This document shows, one piece after another, positions 18,986-28,687 of a DNA stretch of 64,000 nt. The stretch covers positions 1 through 64,000 of the forward strand of contig NZ_JACHWS010000003.1 of assembly GCF_014191505.1 (NCBI RefSeq), in the 5' to 3' direction. Position numbers and translations under genes: made by a program. Positions within the stretch are counted from its first letter, which is position 1, and the number at the start of each line of letters is the position of its first letter. The notes below the pieces were generated by a model. That model saw nothing but the letters and a program-made list of their open reading frames with translations, had not been told where the DNA came from and made no database searches. The stretch is from Hoyosella altamirensis. GTDB lineage: Bacteria; Actinomycetota; Actinomycetes; Mycobacteriales; Mycobacteriaceae.

Positions 18986-19450
18986 CTATGCATCAGCAGC
19001 CAGACTCGCGTGTCCGCCGCTCGAGCCGTAGCCACCGTCACCCCGCGCTGTCTCACCCAGCGACTCGGCTTCCACGAACGCGGGGAGTTCCACCCGCTGC
19101 ACCACCAGTTGCGCGATCCGGTCTCCGCGGCGGACATGTATTGCCGTACGGGGATCGTGGTTGATGAGGCAAACCTTGATCTCACCCCGGTATCCGGCAT
19201 CCACAGTACCTGGGGTGTTCACGATCGAAAGACCGGTCCGAACGGCGAGACCCGACCGCGGGTGAATCAGTCCGACGGTGCCCTCCGGGAGGGCGATGGC
19301 GATGCCCGTACCCACGAGAACCCGCTCGCCGGGCTCGATCGTCACATCAATCGCGGAGAACAGGTCAGCCCCGGCGTCGCCTGGATGGGTTCGCGATGGG
19401 AGCGGCAAGCCCGGATCGAGCCGCACTACGGGGATCGCTAGATCAGTCAT
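18986..19450 (-). CDS. dut: dUTP diphosphatase
   Basis: 154 residues from the ATG at 19450. It hydrolyses dUTP to dUMP, keeping uracil out of DNA and feeding dTMP synthesis. The five trimeric dUTPase motifs are present: [42 protein letters not shown] and the C-terminal P-loop-like [10 protein letters not shown]. The variant fifth motif is normal for mycobacterial enzymes. It lies divergent from the DUF3093 gene with 40 bases between starts. Confidence 0.95.
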   Translation of the reverse strand: MTDLAIPVVRLDPGLPLPSRTHPGDAGADLFSAIDVTIEPGERVLVGTGIAIALPEGTVGLIHPRSGLAVRTGLSIVNTPGTVDAGYRGEIKVCLINHDPRTAIHVRRGDRIAQLVVQRVELPAFVEAESLGETARGDGGYGSSGGHASLAADA

Positions 19451-19490
19451 GTTTTCGGTGCGCACGTTCGGCGAGACTACTCTTATTCTC

Positions 19491-19994
19491 GTGCCCGAAC
19501 ACGCTTCACAGTCCCCCAAGAAACAAACGCAGGCCGAATTCACCGAGCAGCTGTGGGTTCCCTGGTGGTGGTGGCCACTGGGACTCGTAGCATCTTCCCT
19601 GGTAGCCACACAGTTCGCATTGGGCATCAGCGCTCTGCCTGCATGGCTGCCCTATGTGGTCCTCGCGCCTGTCCCGATCTGGGTGTTGTGGTATCTCTCG
19701 CGTACCAAGCTGCGGGTGACCCACCACGGACCAGAAGGCCCCGCACTGCACGTGGGGGACGCGTACCTCCCAACGAGCGTCATTGCCCGGACCGCGGTCA
19801 TTCCGCCATCAGCAAAGCGGGCAGCTATGGGCCGTCAACTCGACCCAGCGGCGTACGTTCAGCACAGGAACTGGGTGCGGCCAATGGTGCTTGTTGTCCT
19901 CGACGACCCCGACGACCCCACGCCATACTGGCTGGTCAGCACCCGTCGTCCGGAACGCCTGATCGAGGCAATCGACTCTGCCATCCGCCGCTAG
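19491..19994 (+). CDS. DUF3093 membrane protein
   Basis: 167 residues from GTG 19491; a GTG at 19458 is an alternative. Two hydrophobic segments follow the conserved [15 protein letters not shown]: one around residues 23-40 and one at [15 protein letters not shown]. Then comes a cytoplasmic or external domain with [16 protein letters not shown] and the C-terminal [19 protein letters not shown], all typical of DUF3093 (Rv2698). Function is unknown. It is divergent from dut. Confidence 0.85.
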   Translation: MPEHASQSPKKQTQAEFTEQLWVPWWWWPLGLVASSLVATQFALGISALPAWLPYVVLAPVPIWVLWYLSRTKLRVTHHGPEGPALHVGDAYLPTSVIARTAVIPPSAKRAAMGRQLDPAAYVQHRNWVRPMVLVVLDDPDDPTPYWLVSTRRPERLIEAIDSAIRR

Positions 19995-20107
19995 GACCTG
20001 GAGGGCCGAGACGCGCGCGCGATGCTCAGCCCGTCGGCGCACGTCGCCCAGCTCGCCTGTCCCTCGCGGCGAGCTGGTTTAACTCACACCCCTCATTGGC
20101 GAAGCCG

Positions 20108-20404
20108 TCAGATGCAGTCCTGGCACACCAGCGGACCGCCCTCACTGCTCGCAAGGCGGCTTCGGTGAAACACCAGGAAGCACTGCGAGCAGGTGAATTC
20201 ATCGGCCTGCTTCGGGATCACCCGGACCGAGAGTTCTTCACCGGAGAGGTCAGCTCCAGGAAGTTCGAAGGACTCGGCGGTGTCCGAGTCGTCGATATCG
20301 ACAGCTGACGATTGAGCCTCACGGCGCGACGTCAGCTCGTCCAGCGAGTCCTCGGACAAGTCGTCCGCTTCGCTGCGCCGCGGCGCGTCGTAATCAGTCG
20401 GCAT
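20108..20404 (-). CDS. DUF4193 zinc-ribbon protein
   Basis: 98 residues. The N-terminal half is strongly acidic and the DESLDELTSRREAQSSAVDID block is characteristic of DUF4193 (Rv2699c-type). The C-terminus has two Cys pairs, CSQCFLV and VCQDC, making a probable zinc ribbon. It is widely conserved in actinobacteria, often reported as essential, with unknown function; a nucleic-acid or protein-binding role is inferred. It is divergent from cei across a 494-base gap. Confidence 0.88.
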   Translation of the reverse strand: MPTDYDAPRRSEADDLSEDSLDELTSRREAQSSAVDIDDSDTAESFELPGADLSGEELSVRVIPKQADEFTCSQCFLVFHRSRLASSEGGPLVCQDCI

Positions 20405-20898
20405 TTACTTTCATCCCCTATCCACGTGCGCTGTGTTACCAGGCGCTTGTGCCATATTCTCAATAACACGCCGCCGCGACCGGACATTTCCGGCCAGGCC
20501 CTCAAGAGGGACTGCTCCGGCAAGCGGGCACAGAGTACGTGTGCGGGTGGGTAACGTACCAGTCGGGCATTTTATGCCCGACCTCAGCGCCCTGTGGTTT
20601 GTGACATACCTCTCACATAGCGTGTCGTCGAGAACAACCAGCCGCCAGACAATAGCGAACCTACCCAGAATTCCGGCGGCAAACCGACAGGGTGCAACCA
20701 AATCTCTATTCTTCTGTACCCTTGCCCGCTTCCCCCGAGCGCTTTTCGTCGAAGGCTGCGGTGAGCCGCACCGCGACTCGTGTGATTTTCCGGCCTGTCG
20801 GCATGCCTCAATGCAGCCGGCCGCAGTCTAATGGCTAGACTCCCCCACAACGAACTGCGCTGCAGAGTTGTTCCGCTTGAGGAAGGACCCACCAGACT
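20405..20898. other. 494-base intergenic region with palindromes
   Basis: No convincing gene. Open frames on the - strand here (20411-20701 and an overlapping longer one) lack family features. The region holds a perfect 9-bp inverted repeat with a TTT loop at 20562-20582 (GTCGGGCAT / ATGCCCGAC). It also holds GTACGT at 20535-20540 mirrored by ACGTAC at 20554-20559. Promoters for DUF4193 (left) and cei (right) must lie here; a small RNA is possible but not shown. Confidence 0.5.
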
Positions 20899-21540
20899 GT
20901 GGTCTCGCTGATCACCGAAGGGCACGCCACCGATCCACACGGCAAGCCGTACAGGCGCCGCCGGCCCCTGCCCATCCTCATCCTTGTAGCTGTGCTGGGC
21001 TTCGCGGCAGCGATCGTCTGGATTCAGGTTCTTTCTATTGAGAAAGCGCCCGTGAGCGCGATCGACTGCAATGATCCACCACCCGGCGCGCCGCCCCTCG
21101 GGGAACGATTTGCGCGATCTGAGATGGTGAAGGTTCCGCCCGCACCCTTGCCACAGACTCAGGTGCGGGTCTTCAACGCGAACGGCGAAGCCGGTCAGGC
21201 ATCGGCGGTAGCGGCCCAACTCAGCGACCTCGGCTACGAGTCAGCTCCCGACGTCCAGGCTGGGAACGATCCCATTTACACGGATCAGAACCTTCAATGC
21301 CACGGCCAGATCAGGTTCGGACCTGGAGGTCTCGCTGCCGCGAGCACGTTGTGGCTGGCAGCCCCCTGCGTCGAACTCATCGAGGATGAGAGGGGCGACG
21401 CTACGGTCGATCTCGCACTTGGTACCTATTTCCGGAATATTTCACCGTCACCTGACGCTGAGCTTGCGCTCCAGCTGCTCCGCGGAGGCGACGGCCCTGA
21501 GAAGGAGACCATCGACCTGGCCCGCGCGGCACTTTGCTGA
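20899..21540 (+). CDS. cei: Envelope integrity protein Cei
   Basis: 213 residues, GTG start with GGAAGG about 10 bases upstream. A short basic cytoplasmic tail (KPYRRRRPLP) is followed by one membrane segment (residues about 26-46). The extracytoplasmic LytR_C-type domain includes TQVRVFNANGEAGQASAVAAQLSDLGY. The C-terminal part carries two Cys (LQCHGQ and APCVEL) likely joined by a disulfide. In mycobacteria Cei (Rv2700) supports cell envelope integrity. It converges on suhB with 8 bases between stops. Confidence 0.85.
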   Translation: MVSLITEGHATDPHGKPYRRRRPLPILILVAVLGFAAAIVWIQVLSIEKAPVSAIDCNDPPPGAPPLGERFARSEMVKVPPAPLPQTQVRVFNANGEAGQASAVAAQLSDLGYESAPDVQAGNDPIYTDQNLQCHGQIRFGPGGLAAASTLWLAAPCVELIEDERGDATVDLALGTYFRNISPSPDAELALQLLRGGDGPEKETIDLARAALC

Positions 21541-21548
21541 ACGAGGTC

Positions 21549-22436
21549 CTACAGCGGCTCTAACGCCCCTTTGCCCTCCAGCAGGCTCAGGAACTCCGCC
21601 GCTATTCCTGGAGCCGCGGCAACGGTGACGTGCGTCGTCCCAGACTCCGTTGCCGCGGGTACACGGACCACGGCGCCAGCTTCGGTCGCGATCAGACTCC
21701 CTGCCGCCCAGTCCCACGGGTTCAGGCTGTGCTCATAGTGGGCGTCAACCTGCCCCGATGCCACCATGCACAGGTCCAGGGCCGCTGAGCCGATCCTGCG
21801 GATGTCGCGGACCACAGGGAGGATCGAAGCGACAAGTTCACCCTGCCTGCGACGGTGTTCCGCCGAATAGGAAAATCCCGTGGCGATGAGGGCGTGGCCC
21901 AGGCTGGTTTCCGCGCTGCAGCTGAGTGGCTCCGCGGCACCGCTGCTTCCCTGCCGGCGTGTCGCTCCCTGCCCTAGGGCGGCGGAATAGATCAGGTCCG
22001 CGGCGATGTCGATGACTGCGCCAGCCACCGACCGGCCGTCAATCTGCGCGGCAACGGACACCGCGTACGCACGGATGCCGTACATGAAGTTGACTGTCCC
22101 ATCGATGGGATCGACCACCCACCGCACGCCGTCGGTCTCATTTGCGTCCCCACCGCCTTCCTCGCCAAGGATCGCGTCGTCAGGACGGTGCTTACGAAGC
22201 TGCTCGCGGATGAGCTGTTCCGATTCCGAATCAACGATGGTTACCGGGTCAGTAGGCGTGGATTTCGACTGCACGGCACCGGCCGCGGCACCCCCGCCGG
22301 GGACGCCAAACACTTCCGGCCGGCGTCGCCGTACGAACGCGGCAGCCTCCATAGCTACTTCCTCGGCCACAACACGGAGATCGGTTGCGAGGTCGGCGAT
22401 GTTGCTCTGTTCCGGCACGCGTCTATCGCAGCACAT
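21549..22436 (-). CDS. suhB: Inositol monophosphatase family protein SuhB
   Basis: 295 residues from ATG 22436 (GGAAGG 5 bases upstream); GTG 22418 is an alternative. It is a Mg-dependent phosphatase of inositol 1-phosphate, supplying inositol for phosphatidylinositol, mannosides and mycothiol. Metal-binding motifs are complete: AILGEEGGG, VVDPIDGTVNF and NPWDWAAGSLIATEAGA. Length is normal. It is divergent from ppgK with 84 bases between starts. Confidence 0.92.
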   Translation of the reverse strand: MCCDRRVPEQSNIADLATDLRVVAEEVAMEAAAFVRRRRPEVFGVPGGGAAAGAVQSKSTPTDPVTIVDSESEQLIREQLRKHRPDDAILGEEGGGDANETDGVRWVVDPIDGTVNFMYGIRAYAVSVAAQIDGRSVAGAVIDIAADLIYSAALGQGATRRQGSSGAAEPLSCSAETSLGHALIATGFSYSAEHRRRQGELVASILPVVRDIRRIGSAALDLCMVASGQVDAHYEHSLNPWDWAAGSLIATEAGAVVRVPAATESGTTHVTVAAAPGIAAEFLSLLEGKGALEPL

Positions 22437-22520
22437 GCGCGCCTTCCGCGCCACCGAGGGCGCTAAGGTGACACGAGGAACTAGCAGGTGCCGGCCAAAC
22501 CGCAGCAAGGGGGCGCACTA

Positions 22521-23303
22521 ATGCACACCGAGCCACAGACACCGTCCGTAGACAGCCCGCCTCCCCGGCTTGGCCTCGGTGTTGATATCGGCGGCAGCGG
22601 CGTCAAGGGCGCCGTAGTGAACCTGGAGACCGGAGTACTAGCCACCGAGCGCATCCGGATCGACACCCCTCAGCCCGCGACCCCGGAAGCGGTCGCAGCA
22701 ACTGTTGCGGCGATCGTGAAGGAGTTCGATTGGGACGGACCCGTCGGCATCACTGTTCCCGCGGTCGTCAAACATGGCGTGACGTATAGCGCCGCAAACA
22801 TCGACCCCACGTGGATCGGAACGGACGCTCGAGCACTCTTCACGGCTGAACTCGACGGGCGGAAGGTCACGGTCCTGAACGACGCTGATGCGGCGGGACT
22901 CGCCGAACAGAAGTTCGGATCTGGCCGCGACGAAAACGGCCTCGTCATCCTTCTGACTTTCGGGACAGGCATTGGTTCGGCGCTGCTCTACAACGGAACT
23001 CTGATCCCGAATAGCGAGCTGGGGCATCTGGAAGTCGGCGGGAAAAAGGCGGAGCACCGTGCCGCGGCGTCTGTACGTGAACGCAACAATCTGAGCTGGA
23101 CGGACTGGGCTGCGGAGGTATCTACGGTGCTCAGCACCTATGATGCGCTCTTCTCCCCGGACCTCTTCATTGCGGGTGGCGGCGTGAGTAAAAAAAGTGA
23201 CAAGTGGATCCCGCTCCTGACCACTCAAACGCGCATCATCCCAGCCCAGCTGCGTAACACCGCGGGAATCGTGGGCGGAGCCGTCGCCGCATATTCGGAC
23301 TAA
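22521..23303 (+). CDS. ppgK: Polyphosphate glucokinase
   Basis: 260 residues from ATG 22521, with AAGGGGG upstream. ROK-family kinase that phosphorylates glucose with polyphosphate or ATP. Visible are the phosphate-1 motif [18 protein letters not shown], the catalytic Asp in [15 protein letters not shown], and the nucleotide motif [26 protein letters not shown] is followed by [13 protein letters not shown], a basic patch used by polyphosphate glucokinases. Position directly upstream of sigA is conserved in Mycobacteriales. Confidence 0.95.
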   Translation: MHTEPQTPSVDSPPPRLGLGVDIGGSGVKGAVVNLETGVLATERIRIDTPQPATPEAVAATVAAIVKEFDWDGPVGITVPAVVKHGVTYSAANIDPTWIGTDARALFTAELDGRKVTVLNDADAAGLAEQKFGSGRDENGLVILLTFGTGIGSALLYNGTLIPNSELGHLEVGGKKAEHRAAASVRERNNLSWTDWAAEVSTVLSTYDALFSPDLFIAGGGVSKKSDKWIPLLTTQTRIIPAQLRNTAGIVGGAVAAYSD

Positions 23304-23360
23304 TCGGGCTTTTTGGGAGCCTCAGCGCCGATCGCTCACTCGTCACTCGCGCAGGATCGT

Positions 23361-23366
23361 TACAAT
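23361..23366 (+). promoter_or_regulatory. Probable -10 element of sigA promoter
   Basis: TACAAT fits the mycobacterial TANNNT -10 consensus and lies 108 bases before the sigA GTG in the gap after ppgK. No matching -35 is evident, which is common in this group. Confidence 0.4.
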
Positions 23367-23473
23367 GGAACGCGGCCTGTTCACTGCGGGCCAATCCGAA
23401 GGACTTTCCGCCAGCACGGTTCTCCCGACGAACCTGGCTCAACGCCGCACGACGAAGTCACGAAAGGGCGTAC

Positions 23474-24985
23474 GTGGCATCTACCGAAACCCCGGGCACT
23501 GCCGGCTCAGATTCCGACTCTGGGACTGGTGCAGTTACCGCTCCCCAGCGCACTGCAGCCCGCAAGGCCCCCGCTAAGAAGTCGCCAGCGAAGGCCGCCA
23601 AGCAGGCGACTGCCGCGAAGACTGCTCCTGAGCAAGCAGCCCAGGAGGAGGCACTGACTGCTGGCTCAGCACCTGCTGCCGAAAATGGCGCATCGGCCCC
23701 CGCTAAGACAGCTCGCCGGGCAGCCAAGAAGACAACACGTTCGGAAGGCGCTCCAAAGAAGGCGCCGCGCAAGACCACGCAGAAGCCTGCGCAGGCTGCA
23801 AAAGATCCCGCATCAGCCGATGGGGACGCCGAGGCCGAAGAGAATGGTCTTGCCGACATTGAGCCCGGTGAGGACCTGGCCGACGCTGAGATCGAACTCA
23901 GCGATGCCGAGCTCGACGCTTCTGACGCGGCGACTGCCGCGCAAGGTCGCCGCCGCCGCAGCCAAGCGCCAAATAAGGACGAGAAGGATCCGTCCGGGGA
24001 CTTCGTCTGGGACGAGGAGGAGTCGGAAGCCCTGCGCCAGGCGCGCAAGGATGCCGAGCTCACCGCGTCCGCTGACTCCGTACGCGCCTACCTGAAGCAG
24101 ATCGGCAAGGTTGCACTTCTCAACGCCGAGGAAGAAGTCGAACTCGCCAAGCGAATCGAAGCTGGCCTGTTCGCGGCAGAGAAGATGCGCCGATTCGCCG
24201 AGGCCGGTGAGAAGGTAGCGCCACCGCTGCGGCAGAACCTGAGCTGGGTGGTGCGAGATGGAAACCGTGCGAAGAACCATCTTCTCGAAGCAAACCTCCG
24301 GCTCGTTGTGTCGCTGGCAAAGCGATACACCGGCCGCGGAATGGCCTTCCTCGATCTGATTCAGGAAGGCAACCTGGGCCTGATCCGTGCAGTCGAGAAA
24401 TTCGACTACACGAAGGGGTACAAATTCTCGACGTACGCCACGTGGTGGATCCGGCAGGCCATCACCCGGGCAATGGCCGATCAGGCTCGCACCATCCGTA
24501 TACCGGTGCATATGGTCGAGGTCATCAACAAACTGGGCCGCATCCAGCGCGAACTTCTGCAGGATCTGGGCCGCGAGCCCACCCCTGAGGAACTCGCCAA
24601 GGAGATGGACATCTCCCCGGAGAAGGTCCTTGAGATTCAGCAGTACGCTCGCGAGCCGATTTCGCTCGATCAGACGATCGGCGACGAAGGGGACAGCCAG
24701 CTCGGCGACTTCATCGAAGATAGTGAAGCCGTTGTCGCTGTCGACGCCGTGAGCTTCACACTGCTGCAGGATCAGTTGCAGTCGGTGCTTGAAACCCTTT
24801 CTGAGCGCGAAGCCGGTGTTGTGCGGTTGCGATTCGGCTTGACAGACGGCCAGCCCCGCACACTGGACGAGATTGGCCAGGTGTATGGGGTGACCCGTGA
24901 GCGCATCCGGCAGATCGAGTCAAAAACCATGTCGAAGCTGCGTCACCCTAGCCGCAGCCAGGTGTTGCGCGACTACCTCGACTGA
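23474..24985 (+). CDS. sigA: Principal RNA polymerase sigma factor SigA (RpoD/HrdB)
   Basis: 503 residues. The first 190 are a Lys/Ala/Glu-rich extension (repeated KKAPAKKSP-like basic tracts, then an acidic stretch) as in actinobacterial primary sigma factors. Region 1.2 begins near residue 198 ([15 protein letters not shown]). Region 2 holds [17 protein letters not shown] and the -10 recognition block [17 protein letters not shown]. Regions 3 and 4 follow, with the -35-binding helix [20 protein letters not shown]. The start GTG follows GAAAGG. A hairpin terminator lies directly after the stop. Confidence 0.97.
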   Translation: MASTETPGTAGSDSDSGTGAVTAPQRTAARKAPAKKSPAKAAKQATAAKTAPEQAAQEEALTAGSAPAAENGASAPAKTARRAAKKTTRSEGAPKKAPRKTTQKPAQAAKDPASADGDAEAEENGLADIEPGEDLADAEIELSDAELDASDAATAAQGRRRRSQAPNKDEKDPSGDFVWDEEESEALRQARKDAELTASADSVRAYLKQIGKVALLNAEEEVELAKRIEAGLFAAEKMRRFAEAGEKVAPPLRQNLSWVVRDGNRAKNHLLEANLRLVVSLAKRYTGRGMAFLDLIQEGNLGLIRAVEKFDYTKGYKFSTYATWWIRQAITRAMADQARTIRIPVHMVEVINKLGRIQRELLQDLGREPTPEELAKEMDISPEKVLEIQQYAREPISLDQTIGDEGDSQLGDFIEDSEAVVAVDAVSFTLLQDQLQSVLETLSEREAGVVRLRFGLTDGQPRTLDEIGQVYGVTRERIRQIESKTMSKLRHPSRSQVLRDYLD

Positions 24986-24995
24986 TTTCCTGGTT

Positions 24996-25028
24996 AACGC
25001 CCGGACAACCATTGGTTGCCCGGGCGTT
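24996..25028 (+). terminator. sigA terminator
   Basis: Inverted repeat AACGCCCGG at 24996-25004 with CCGGGCGTT at 25020-25028, extended inward by CAACC/GGTTG after a single mismatch, loop ATT. Short TTTA tail follows. It lies 10 bases past the sigA stop. Confidence 0.8.
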
Positions 25029-25181
25029 TACTGTTGCGTAAACCACATCCGGGCAGGATGCGGGAACAAGATGGTCGCCCCGTTCGTATATTCGGGTAAG
25101 GGATGCGGGTTATGGCCCTGAGCCACGGACTGACCGCGTGTCCACACACAGGGAGCCTCCGGGCACCGGAATGGAGGAGAC

Positions 25182-25373
25182 ATGACCGCAACAGCGACCA
25201 CCGTCCGGCTAACTGCGACTGATCGCTGCGACCGGTGCAGCGCCCGTGCCCGGGTAATGGCGACACTCCCTTCGGGCGGCGAACTCCTCTTCTGCAACCA
25301 TCACGCGAATGAGTTCCAGCCCAAGCTCACGGAGCTCGAAGCCATCGTCGCGGTAGCAGCAGACGACGACTAA
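25182..25373 (+). CDS. DUF7455-type small zinc-ribbon-like protein
   Basis: 63 residues, ATG preceded by GGAGGAG. CDRCSARARVMATLPSGGELLFCNHH gives C-x2-C and C-x2-H pairs, a compact zinc-binding fold, and the tail is acidic. This small gene is conserved right after sigA in actinobacteria; function is unknown, and a link to transcription is only suggested by position. It is followed by a strong intrinsic terminator. Confidence 0.85.
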   Translation: MTATATTVRLTATDRCDRCSARARVMATLPSGGELLFCNHHANEFQPKLTELEAIVAVAADDD

Positions 25374-25396
25374 CGTCCCAATCCGTCGGAACCTTC

Positions 25397-25430
25397 AAAG
25401 TGGAGCCCCCAATCGGGGCTCCACTTTTTT
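25397..25430 (+). terminator. Strong intrinsic terminator, 13-bp stem plus T run
   Basis: AAAGTGGAGCCCC (25397-25409), loop CAATC, GGGGCTCCACTTT (25415-25427), then T to 25430. Perfect stem. It serves the DUF7455 gene and may also act on the convergent helicase gene, which ends at 25444. Confidence 0.92.
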
Positions 25431-25443
25431 CTTCCTGAACTGG

Positions 25444-27183
25444 CTACCAGTTGCGTAGCAGCGCGATCCTGTCGCGGATCTGCTCTGCGGTCGCCATAGC
25501 CGTGGGCGGTCCCCCGCATGTCCTGCGTAGCTCACCGTGGATCGTGCCATGCGTTTTACCAGTACGGTGGTGATGCAGTGCAACCAGCGTGTTCAATTCC
25601 CGCCGCAAGTGCGCGAGCTGCTCGGCGGTCGACTCGTTTCGCTCAGGCACGGGCCGAGCACCCTCCGGCTCTCGCACTGGCGCAGTTTCCTGGGCCCGCT
25701 TCTTGATCTGACCGCTCTGACGCTGCTGCAGCAGCGCGCGCATCTGATCAGCGTCGAGCAAACCGGGCAGCCCTAGATAGTCGGCCTCTTCATCGCTGCC
25801 CGCAAACGTCGCGGTGCCGAACGAAGAACCGTCGTAGATCACCTGATCTAGTTCGGCTTGCGCCCCGAGTGACGTGAAGGCTTTTTCGTCTTCCCCTGGT
25901 TCATCCTTCTGCTGGTTGGCCTGCGCAAGAAGTTCGTCGTCAAAGCCCTCTTTATCTCGGTGGGGCTTACCGAGCACGTGGTCGCGCTGCGCCTCGAGCT
26001 TGCTTGCCAAGTCGAGAAGGACTGGCACCGATGGCAGGAAGACACTCGCCGTCTCGCCTGGTGTCCGGAGCCGCACGAAGCGTCCGATGGCCTGCGCGAA
26101 ATACAGTGGCGTCGAAGCGCTAGTGGCGTACACACCGACAGCGAGTCTGGGCACGTCAACACCCTCCGACACCATGCGGACCGCGACCATCCACATGTCG
26201 CCGCTCGCGTTGAACTCAGCGATGCGGCCTGATGATGCAGGGTCGTCCGACAGGACCAGGACAGGCTTCTCCCCTGTGATCTCCTCAAGTGCCTGCGCGT
26301 ACGCACGGGCCATTGTTTGGTCGGACGCGATGACCAGTCCACCTGCGTCCGCCATGCCGCGTGCGCGTAACTGACCGAGTCGAGTGTGTGCCGCCGAAAG
26401 CACGGAGGGGATCCAGTCTCCGTTCGGGTCGAGGGCGGTGCGCCACGCCCGGGCGGTTTGTTCCGCATTAAGCGGCTCCCCGAGCCGCGCAGCGAACTCC
26501 TCGCCTGCATTGTTCCGCCACCGGGCTTCACCCGAGTAGGCAAGAAACACCACTGGACGCACCACGCCGTCACTTAGAGCATCTGAGTAGCCGTAGGTAT
26601 GGTCGGCCTTCGATCGCGAGAGACCACCACCCTCCGGTTCATAGATCACGAAAGGGATGGGACTGTCGTCGCTGCGAAACGGTGTTCCGGTGAGCGCGAG
26701 GCGCCGCGTCGCATCCGAGAAGGCCTCGTGCAAGGCCTCACCCCAGCTTTTCGCGTCCCCCGCGTGGTGAATCTCATCGAGGATCACCAGCGTCTTGCGG
26801 TTTTCCGTGCGGACGCGATGCTTGAACGGATGCGACGCGACCTGCGCGTAGGTAACAGCGACGCCGTGGTAGTCACGCGAGGTCTGCCCGGTCGAGTTGC
26901 TGAACCTCGAATCGATCGAGATCCCGAGTCTGTGCGCAGCTTCTGCCCACTGATGCTTCAAATGCTCTGTGGGCGCGACGATCGTGATCTGGTCAACTGT
27001 GCGGTCCTCAAGCAGTTCAGCCGCAACGCGCAGGGCGAAGGTGGTTTTACCCGCACCAGGCGTTGCCACGGCGAGGAAGTCCCGGGGCTTGGTTGCCAGG
27101 TACTTCGTCAGAGCGCGCCGCTGCCAGGCACGCAGCGTCACCACTGACGCTCTGACGCCGGACTGCACCGTTTCAGCCTGCAC
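25444..27183 (-). CDS. DEAD/DEAH-box superfamily 2 helicase
   Basis: 579 residues. Helicase core: a Q-like aromatic start (LRAWQRRALTKYL), Walker A TPGAGKTT at 41-48, motif II DEIHHAGD, motif III-like LTGTPFRSD, and motif VI region AIGRFVRLRTPGE. The helicase C-terminal domain spans about 255-400. The remainder is helical, charged and poorly conserved. It resembles the UvrB/XPB-like SF2 helicases found beside sigA in Rhodococcus-type genomes. Substrate (DNA or RNA) is not determinable. It is single-gene and convergent with the DUF7455 gene. Confidence 0.85.
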   Translation of the reverse strand: MQAETVQSGVRASVVTLRAWQRRALTKYLATKPRDFLAVATPGAGKTTFALRVAAELLEDRTVDQITIVAPTEHLKHQWAEAAHRLGISIDSRFSNSTGQTSRDYHGVAVTYAQVASHPFKHRVRTENRKTLVILDEIHHAGDAKSWGEALHEAFSDATRRLALTGTPFRSDDSPIPFVIYEPEGGGLSRSKADHTYGYSDALSDGVVRPVVFLAYSGEARWRNNAGEEFAARLGEPLNAEQTARAWRTALDPNGDWIPSVLSAAHTRLGQLRARGMADAGGLVIASDQTMARAYAQALEEITGEKPVLVLSDDPASSGRIAEFNASGDMWMVAVRMVSEGVDVPRLAVGVYATSASTPLYFAQAIGRFVRLRTPGETASVFLPSVPVLLDLASKLEAQRDHVLGKPHRDKEGFDDELLAQANQQKDEPGEDEKAFTSLGAQAELDQVIYDGSSFGTATFAGSDEEADYLGLPGLLDADQMRALLQQRQSGQIKKRAQETAPVREPEGARPVPERNESTAEQLAHLRRELNTLVALHHHRTGKTHGTIHGELRRTCGGPPTAMATAEQIRDRIALLRNW

Positions 27184-27424
27184 ACAAACTCCTTGTCAGA
27201 TCGCACTTTCGCCGCAGACTCTGCGCGGCAGCCATGTTGCACGCTAGCCGCAGCGCCGCACAGAGAACGAACATGGTCTCATCACGTGGGCACCACCACA
27301 CTCGCGTGCTGGGCGGGACGCTAGCGCGACCCATATTATTTCACCGGACCGCCTATCCCCCGCCGCAGACACGACAGACCGCTTCCCCGCCCTGCTCCGG
27401 CCCGTCGAGCATCCTAGAGAGGCC

Positions 27425-28561
27425 ATGAGCGAACAAGAAACGCCAACACGCGGTGACCGCCCCGCCCGGGCCCACCGCTGGCACCCGATCCGCCGCACCG
27501 GCCAGGTCATCGGGCGCACGACGGTGAAGGCATGGGACGACTCGATCTTTTCCCACTCCGCCACCGCTGCATTCTGGCAGGTGCTTTCGCTCCCGCCCCT
27601 CTTCCTCGGAGTGCTCGGGATGCTCGGTTACGTCGGCGACTGGTTCGGGCCGAACACGATCGACATCATTGAGGGCAAGATCATCACTTTTAGTGGCGCA
27701 GTGTTCAATGAGAGCGTCGTTGACCAGATCATCCAGCCCACAGTCAACGATGTGCTCGTCCGCGGCCGCCTTGAGTTCGTGTCCGTGGGCTTCGTGCTGT
27801 CGCTGTGGGCGGGTTCCTCAGCGATTTCCGCATTCGTCGACGCAATCGTGGAGGCGCACGGCCAGAACGAGCATCGCCATCCGGTGTGGCAGCGCCTTTT
27901 CGCGCTGCTCCTCTACGTCGTGTTTCTGTTCCTCGCGGTCTTCACCATGCCACTCGTTGCGCTCGGACCTGCGCTGATCATGGACCTCATTCCTGATTCG
28001 TGGGATCAGCTCGGTTCGGAGATGGTGCGCACGTTCTACTACCCGGCGGTTGCGGTTCTGCTGCTGTTTGGCCTGACCACGCTCTATAAGGTCGCGCTGC
28101 CCCGCAGCTTGCCGTGGCACAGGTTACTCGCGGGCGCGATCCTCGCCGGTGCAGTCTTCTACGCGGCCAGTACGGGCCTGCGCGTATACCTCGGTGCAGT
28201 CACGCGAACCGGCTACACGTATGGCGCACTGGCAACGCCGATCGCGTTCCTGCTTTTCGCGTTTTCCCTCGGCTTTGCCATCATGCTGGGCGCCGAGTTC
28301 AATGCGACGATCCAGGAGATCTGGCCGGCACGCGCGACACGAATCGAACAGGTGAGGCGGTGGCTCGCGAACCAGGCGCAGGCAGCGTCGGAGCGTCCCG
28401 ACGAACAACGGCCCGTCACGTCTCAGTTGCTGCGGCTTGCGTCGGGATCGATCAGAGTGGTCACCGATCAGCCGGCCAGTGAGCTGCGCAGCCACCATGG
28501 CAGACACGAAGCTGATCCGGCTGATGACGACGAAGTGGTGGAACAGCTCAAAAAACCCTAG
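27425..28561 (+). CDS. YihY/BrkB family inner membrane protein
   Basis: 378 residues. A cytoplasmic N-terminus is followed by WDDSIFSHSATAAFWQVLSLPP, the YihY entry motif, and about six transmembrane segments ending in GFAIMLGAEFNATIQEIWP. The conserved GSSAISAFVDAIVEAHGQ lies in the middle. The C-terminal 60 residues are charged and cytoplasmic. The family was once misnamed ribonuclease BN; it is now regarded as a membrane transporter-like or envelope protein of unknown substrate. Confidence 0.88.
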   Translation: MSEQETPTRGDRPARAHRWHPIRRTGQVIGRTTVKAWDDSIFSHSATAAFWQVLSLPPLFLGVLGMLGYVGDWFGPNTIDIIEGKIITFSGAVFNESVVDQIIQPTVNDVLVRGRLEFVSVGFVLSLWAGSSAISAFVDAIVEAHGQNEHRHPVWQRLFALLLYVVFLFLAVFTMPLVALGPALIMDLIPDSWDQLGSEMVRTFYYPAVAVLLLFGLTTLYKVALPRSLPWHRLLAGAILAGAVFYAASTGLRVYLGAVTRTGYTYGALATPIAFLLFAFSLGFAIMLGAEFNATIQEIWPARATRIEQVRRWLANQAQAASERPDEQRPVTSQLLRLASGSIRVVTDQPASELRSHHGRHEADPADDDEVVEQLKKP

Positions 28562-28603
28562 GGCGTTCCCGTATGGGGCGCACCGGCGAGGCAAGCGCGC
28601 CTT

Positions 28604-28660
28604 GCCCACCTCTGAGCGACAAACTTACTCGGGAATCGCGATTGTCGCTCAGAGGTGGGC
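28604..28660. repeat. 19-bp perfect inverted repeat between convergent genes
   Basis: GCCCACCTCTGAGCGACAA at 28604-28622 is matched exactly by its reverse complement at 28642-28660, with a 19-base loop. It lies between the ends of the YihY and DUF3039 genes. It has no T tract. It may be a bidirectional terminator or a small mobile palindromic unit. Confidence 0.85.
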
Positions 28661-28687
28661 CAACAGAACTCGAGCCAGGTGGTCCAG

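Noticed and set aside
20598-20615. CRP-like TGTGA-N8-TCACA in the DUF4193-cei gap
   Set aside because: Arms are right, but the spacing is 8 rather than the required 6 bases.
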